From an uncultured Phycisphaerales bacterium (lineage in GTDB: Bacteria; Planctomycetota; Phycisphaerae; Phycisphaerales; SM1A02): a stretch of 64,000 bases of DNA. Shown piece after piece: positions 62,652-64,000 of the stretch. The stretch spans positions 1 through 64,000 of the forward strand of contig CAJQQE010000015.1 in the NCBI GenBank assembly GCA_905480395.1, read 5' to 3'. Within the stretch, counting starts at the first letter, position 1. Every line of letters begins with the position of its first letter. The position numbers and the translations under genes are program-made. Under the pieces are notes generated by a model that had not been told where the DNA came from, made no database searches, and saw nothing but the letters and a program-made list of their open reading frames with translations.

Positions 62652-64000
62652 CTACGACGAACTGGGTTCGCCCGCGCCGATCGCCTCGGCAAGCGGCTGC
62701 CATGCATGCGGAGTCGAGAGTCCGTGCCGCTCACACAGGAGGCCCGCGGTGATCTGGGACGAGAGGAAGATCACCGGAAGGCCGGAGCCCGGATGGGTGC
62801 CGCCCCCGACCAGCCAGACGCCGTCGACTTCCTCAAGTTTGTGTTGTGGGCGACGGTGGAGCATCTGATCGAGACCGTGGGCCAGATTGAAAGTGGCCCC
62901 ATGGTTGATCCGCTCGTTGGACCAGTCGGCGGGGGTCACCATTTTCTCGGCGCGGATCCGTGAGCTGATCCCCTCGATGCCAAATACCGTTTCAAGTTTC
63001 TCAAGCGTCGCGGCTCGAAGCTTCGGGCCCTCGACGTCCCAGTCAATGTCGGCTCGATCGTTGGGCGTCGGAACCAACACGTAGAGGGCGCTGCATCCTT
63101 CTGGAGCCAGGCTCGGATCGATGGCGGAGGGATTGTGGAGATACGTCGAAGCGTCCTGAGTCAGCCGCCCACCCCCGATATTGTCCAGATTCTCCCGATA
63201 CGTCTGGGAGGTATAGATCGTGTGATGCGGTAGATCGACTTCGCCATCGATCCCGAGGTACAGCATGAAGGTGCTGCAGGAATACTTCTTGGAGTCGACC
63301 TTTGGATCAGACCACTTTCGGCGAAGGCCGGTGGGAATCAGGTTCTTCAACGCCCAAGTCGCATCGGCATTAATCACGACCTCGTCGTATCGATGGACGC
63401 CGGTTCGTGACCGGACACCGGTCGCTCGTCGGCCATCAAACTCGATCCCCTCAACCGGGTCGTCGACATGGATCTGGCCACCGAGTTCCGTGAAGACTTT
63501 TGCCATGGCTTCGATCAGTTGGTTACATCCACCCTTGGGGTGCCAGACTCCGTACTCGTATTCGATGAACGGGAGAATCGAGAAGAGACCCGGACATTCG
63601 AATGGGCTCATGCCCAAATACTTGCTCTGGAAAGACAGTGCGAGTCTGACGTGTTCGTTTTTGAAATATCCGGAGAGATGGCTATGGACGGATTGCCATG
63701 GCTTGATCGAAGGACCCGCTTTCAGGGTGTCCATTCTCAAGAGGTCGAGTGGGGATCGGATCGGCCGACGAAGAATCGGCGTCATCAGTTCGAGCTTGCG
63801 GCGATTGTCGTGCATGAATCGGCGGAAGGCAGCCCCATCCCCTGGCTCGATGCCATCGAGGGTTGCGGCCATGCGTTCCACATCCTGCGTGGCGTCGATT
63901 TGGAGAGGCGCTTGGTCCGGTCTCCCAATCAGGAGTCGATACATCGGATCAAGGCGATGGAGATCGGCGTAGTCAGAAAGGCGTCGATTGCAGGCGGAGA
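62652..64000 (-). CDS. Phytoene desaturase-like FAD oxidoreductase (5' end beyond the window)
   Basis: The frame is open to the right edge (449 residues visible). It has the CrtI layout: an N-proximal RRLSDYADLHRLDPMYRL, middle KYLGMSPFECPGLFSILPFIE, GVWHPKGGCNQLIEAMAKV, and a C-terminal VGGGTHPGSGLPVIFLSSQI that completes the FAD site. It probably desaturates phytoene or a related carotenoid. The N-terminal Rossmann loop lies outside. It is on the same strand and probably in one operon with the tryptophan dioxygenase gene. Confidence 0.88.
   Translation of the reverse strand, partial: SACNRRLSDYADLHRLDPMYRLLIGRPDQAPLQIDATQDVERMAATLDGIEPGDGAAFRRFMHDNRRKLELMTPILRRPIRSPLDLLRMDTLKAGPSIKPWQSVHSHLSGYFKNEHVRLALSFQSKYLGMSPFECPGLFSILPFIEYEYGVWHPKGGCNQLIEAMAKVFTELGGQIHVDDPVEGIEFDGRRATGVRSRTGVHRYDEVVINADATWALKNLIPTGLRRKWSDPKVDSKKYSCSTFMLYLGIDGEVDLPHHTIYTSQTYRENLDNIGGGRLTQDASTYLHNPSAIDPSLAPEGCSALYVLVPTPNDRADIDWDVEGPKLRAATLEKLETVFGIEGISSRIRAEKMVTPADWSNERINHGATFNLAHGLDQMLHRRPQHKLEEVDGVWLVGGGTHPGSGLPVIFLSSQITAGLLCERHGLSTPHAWQPLAEAIGAGEPSSS

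Overview
The window is a contiguous piece of a GC-rich bacterial chromosome, most likely from a planctomycete of the class Phycisphaerae. This is inferred from several secreted proteins that end in a dockerin-like motif of the type DLNHDGxVNGADxGxxLxxWG, a PEP-CTERM-like sorting tail, LPS-type envelope genes, and many Phycisphaerae-style unknowns. No tRNA, rRNA, insertion sequence, prophage or CRISPR array was recognised. Both ends cut genes: a PEP-CTERM-like protein on the left and a phytoene-desaturase-like protein on the right.

Layout. 0-4 kb: PEP-CTERM protein, ALDH7-family aldehyde dehydrogenase, and a secreted cyclophilin coupled to an unknown gene. 4-9 kb: cytochrome c maturation pair (large ResB, CcsA) with a coupled 124-aa unknown. 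9-12.5 kb: a two-gene ABC exporter with the asymmetric ATP sites of heterodimeric exporters. 12.5-17 kb: acyl-CoA ligase divergent from a glutaryl-CoA dehydrogenase, then enolase. 17-23.4 kb: two dockerin-tailed secreted proteins around a 2-hydroxyacid dehydrogenase, HU protein and MotA/MotB. 23.5-25.3 kb: an FbpB-type ABC permease without partners. 25.5-31.4 kb: nuoD, nuoE, a small unknown gene, nuoF, ybeY, a CorC/HlyC-type CBS protein and a DUF4870 protein. 31.4-35.5 kb: LptB, a PEGA lipoprotein, a response regulator, MoaA and a lipoprotein. 35.5-40.2 kb: a five-gene minus-strand operon, with every junction an ATGA overlap, for a Tat-exported molybdenum hydroxylase with its own cofactor nucleotidyltransferase and a Cys-rich 78-aa protein. 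40.3-45.9 kb: NUDIX hydrolase, a gene-poor stretch with an orphan terminator, a PagL-like barrel, GalE, a DUF368 polyprenyl-phosphate translocase and unknowns. 46-52.7 kb: response regulator, LpxL-type acyltransferase, a coiled-coil membrane protein, a GspE/PilB ATPase, a FIST protein and rpsT. 52.8-60 kb: CPBP protease, a pseudokinase, an active-looking kinase, KdsC and a 1178-aa LptC/LptA-like protein. 60-64 kb: a kelch-like secreted protein, tryptophan 2,3-dioxygenase and a phytoene-desaturase-like gene.

Themes. Envelope biogenesis recurs: LptB, LpxL, KdsC, the giant Lpt-like protein, PagL-like, DUF368 and GalE together argue for a lipopolysaccharide outer membrane. Amino-acid breakdown recurs too (ALDH7, glutaryl-CoA dehydrogenase, tryptophan dioxygenase). 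Short tandem repeats of 8-10 bp (or 18) punctuate the gene borders, several starting at or containing a stop codon. The observations most worth following are the paralogous kinase/pseudokinase pair beside the LPS genes, the 1178-aa Lpt bridge candidate, the Cys-rich protein of the molybdenum operon, the orphan terminator at 41266-41304 and the stop-codon-anchored repeats.
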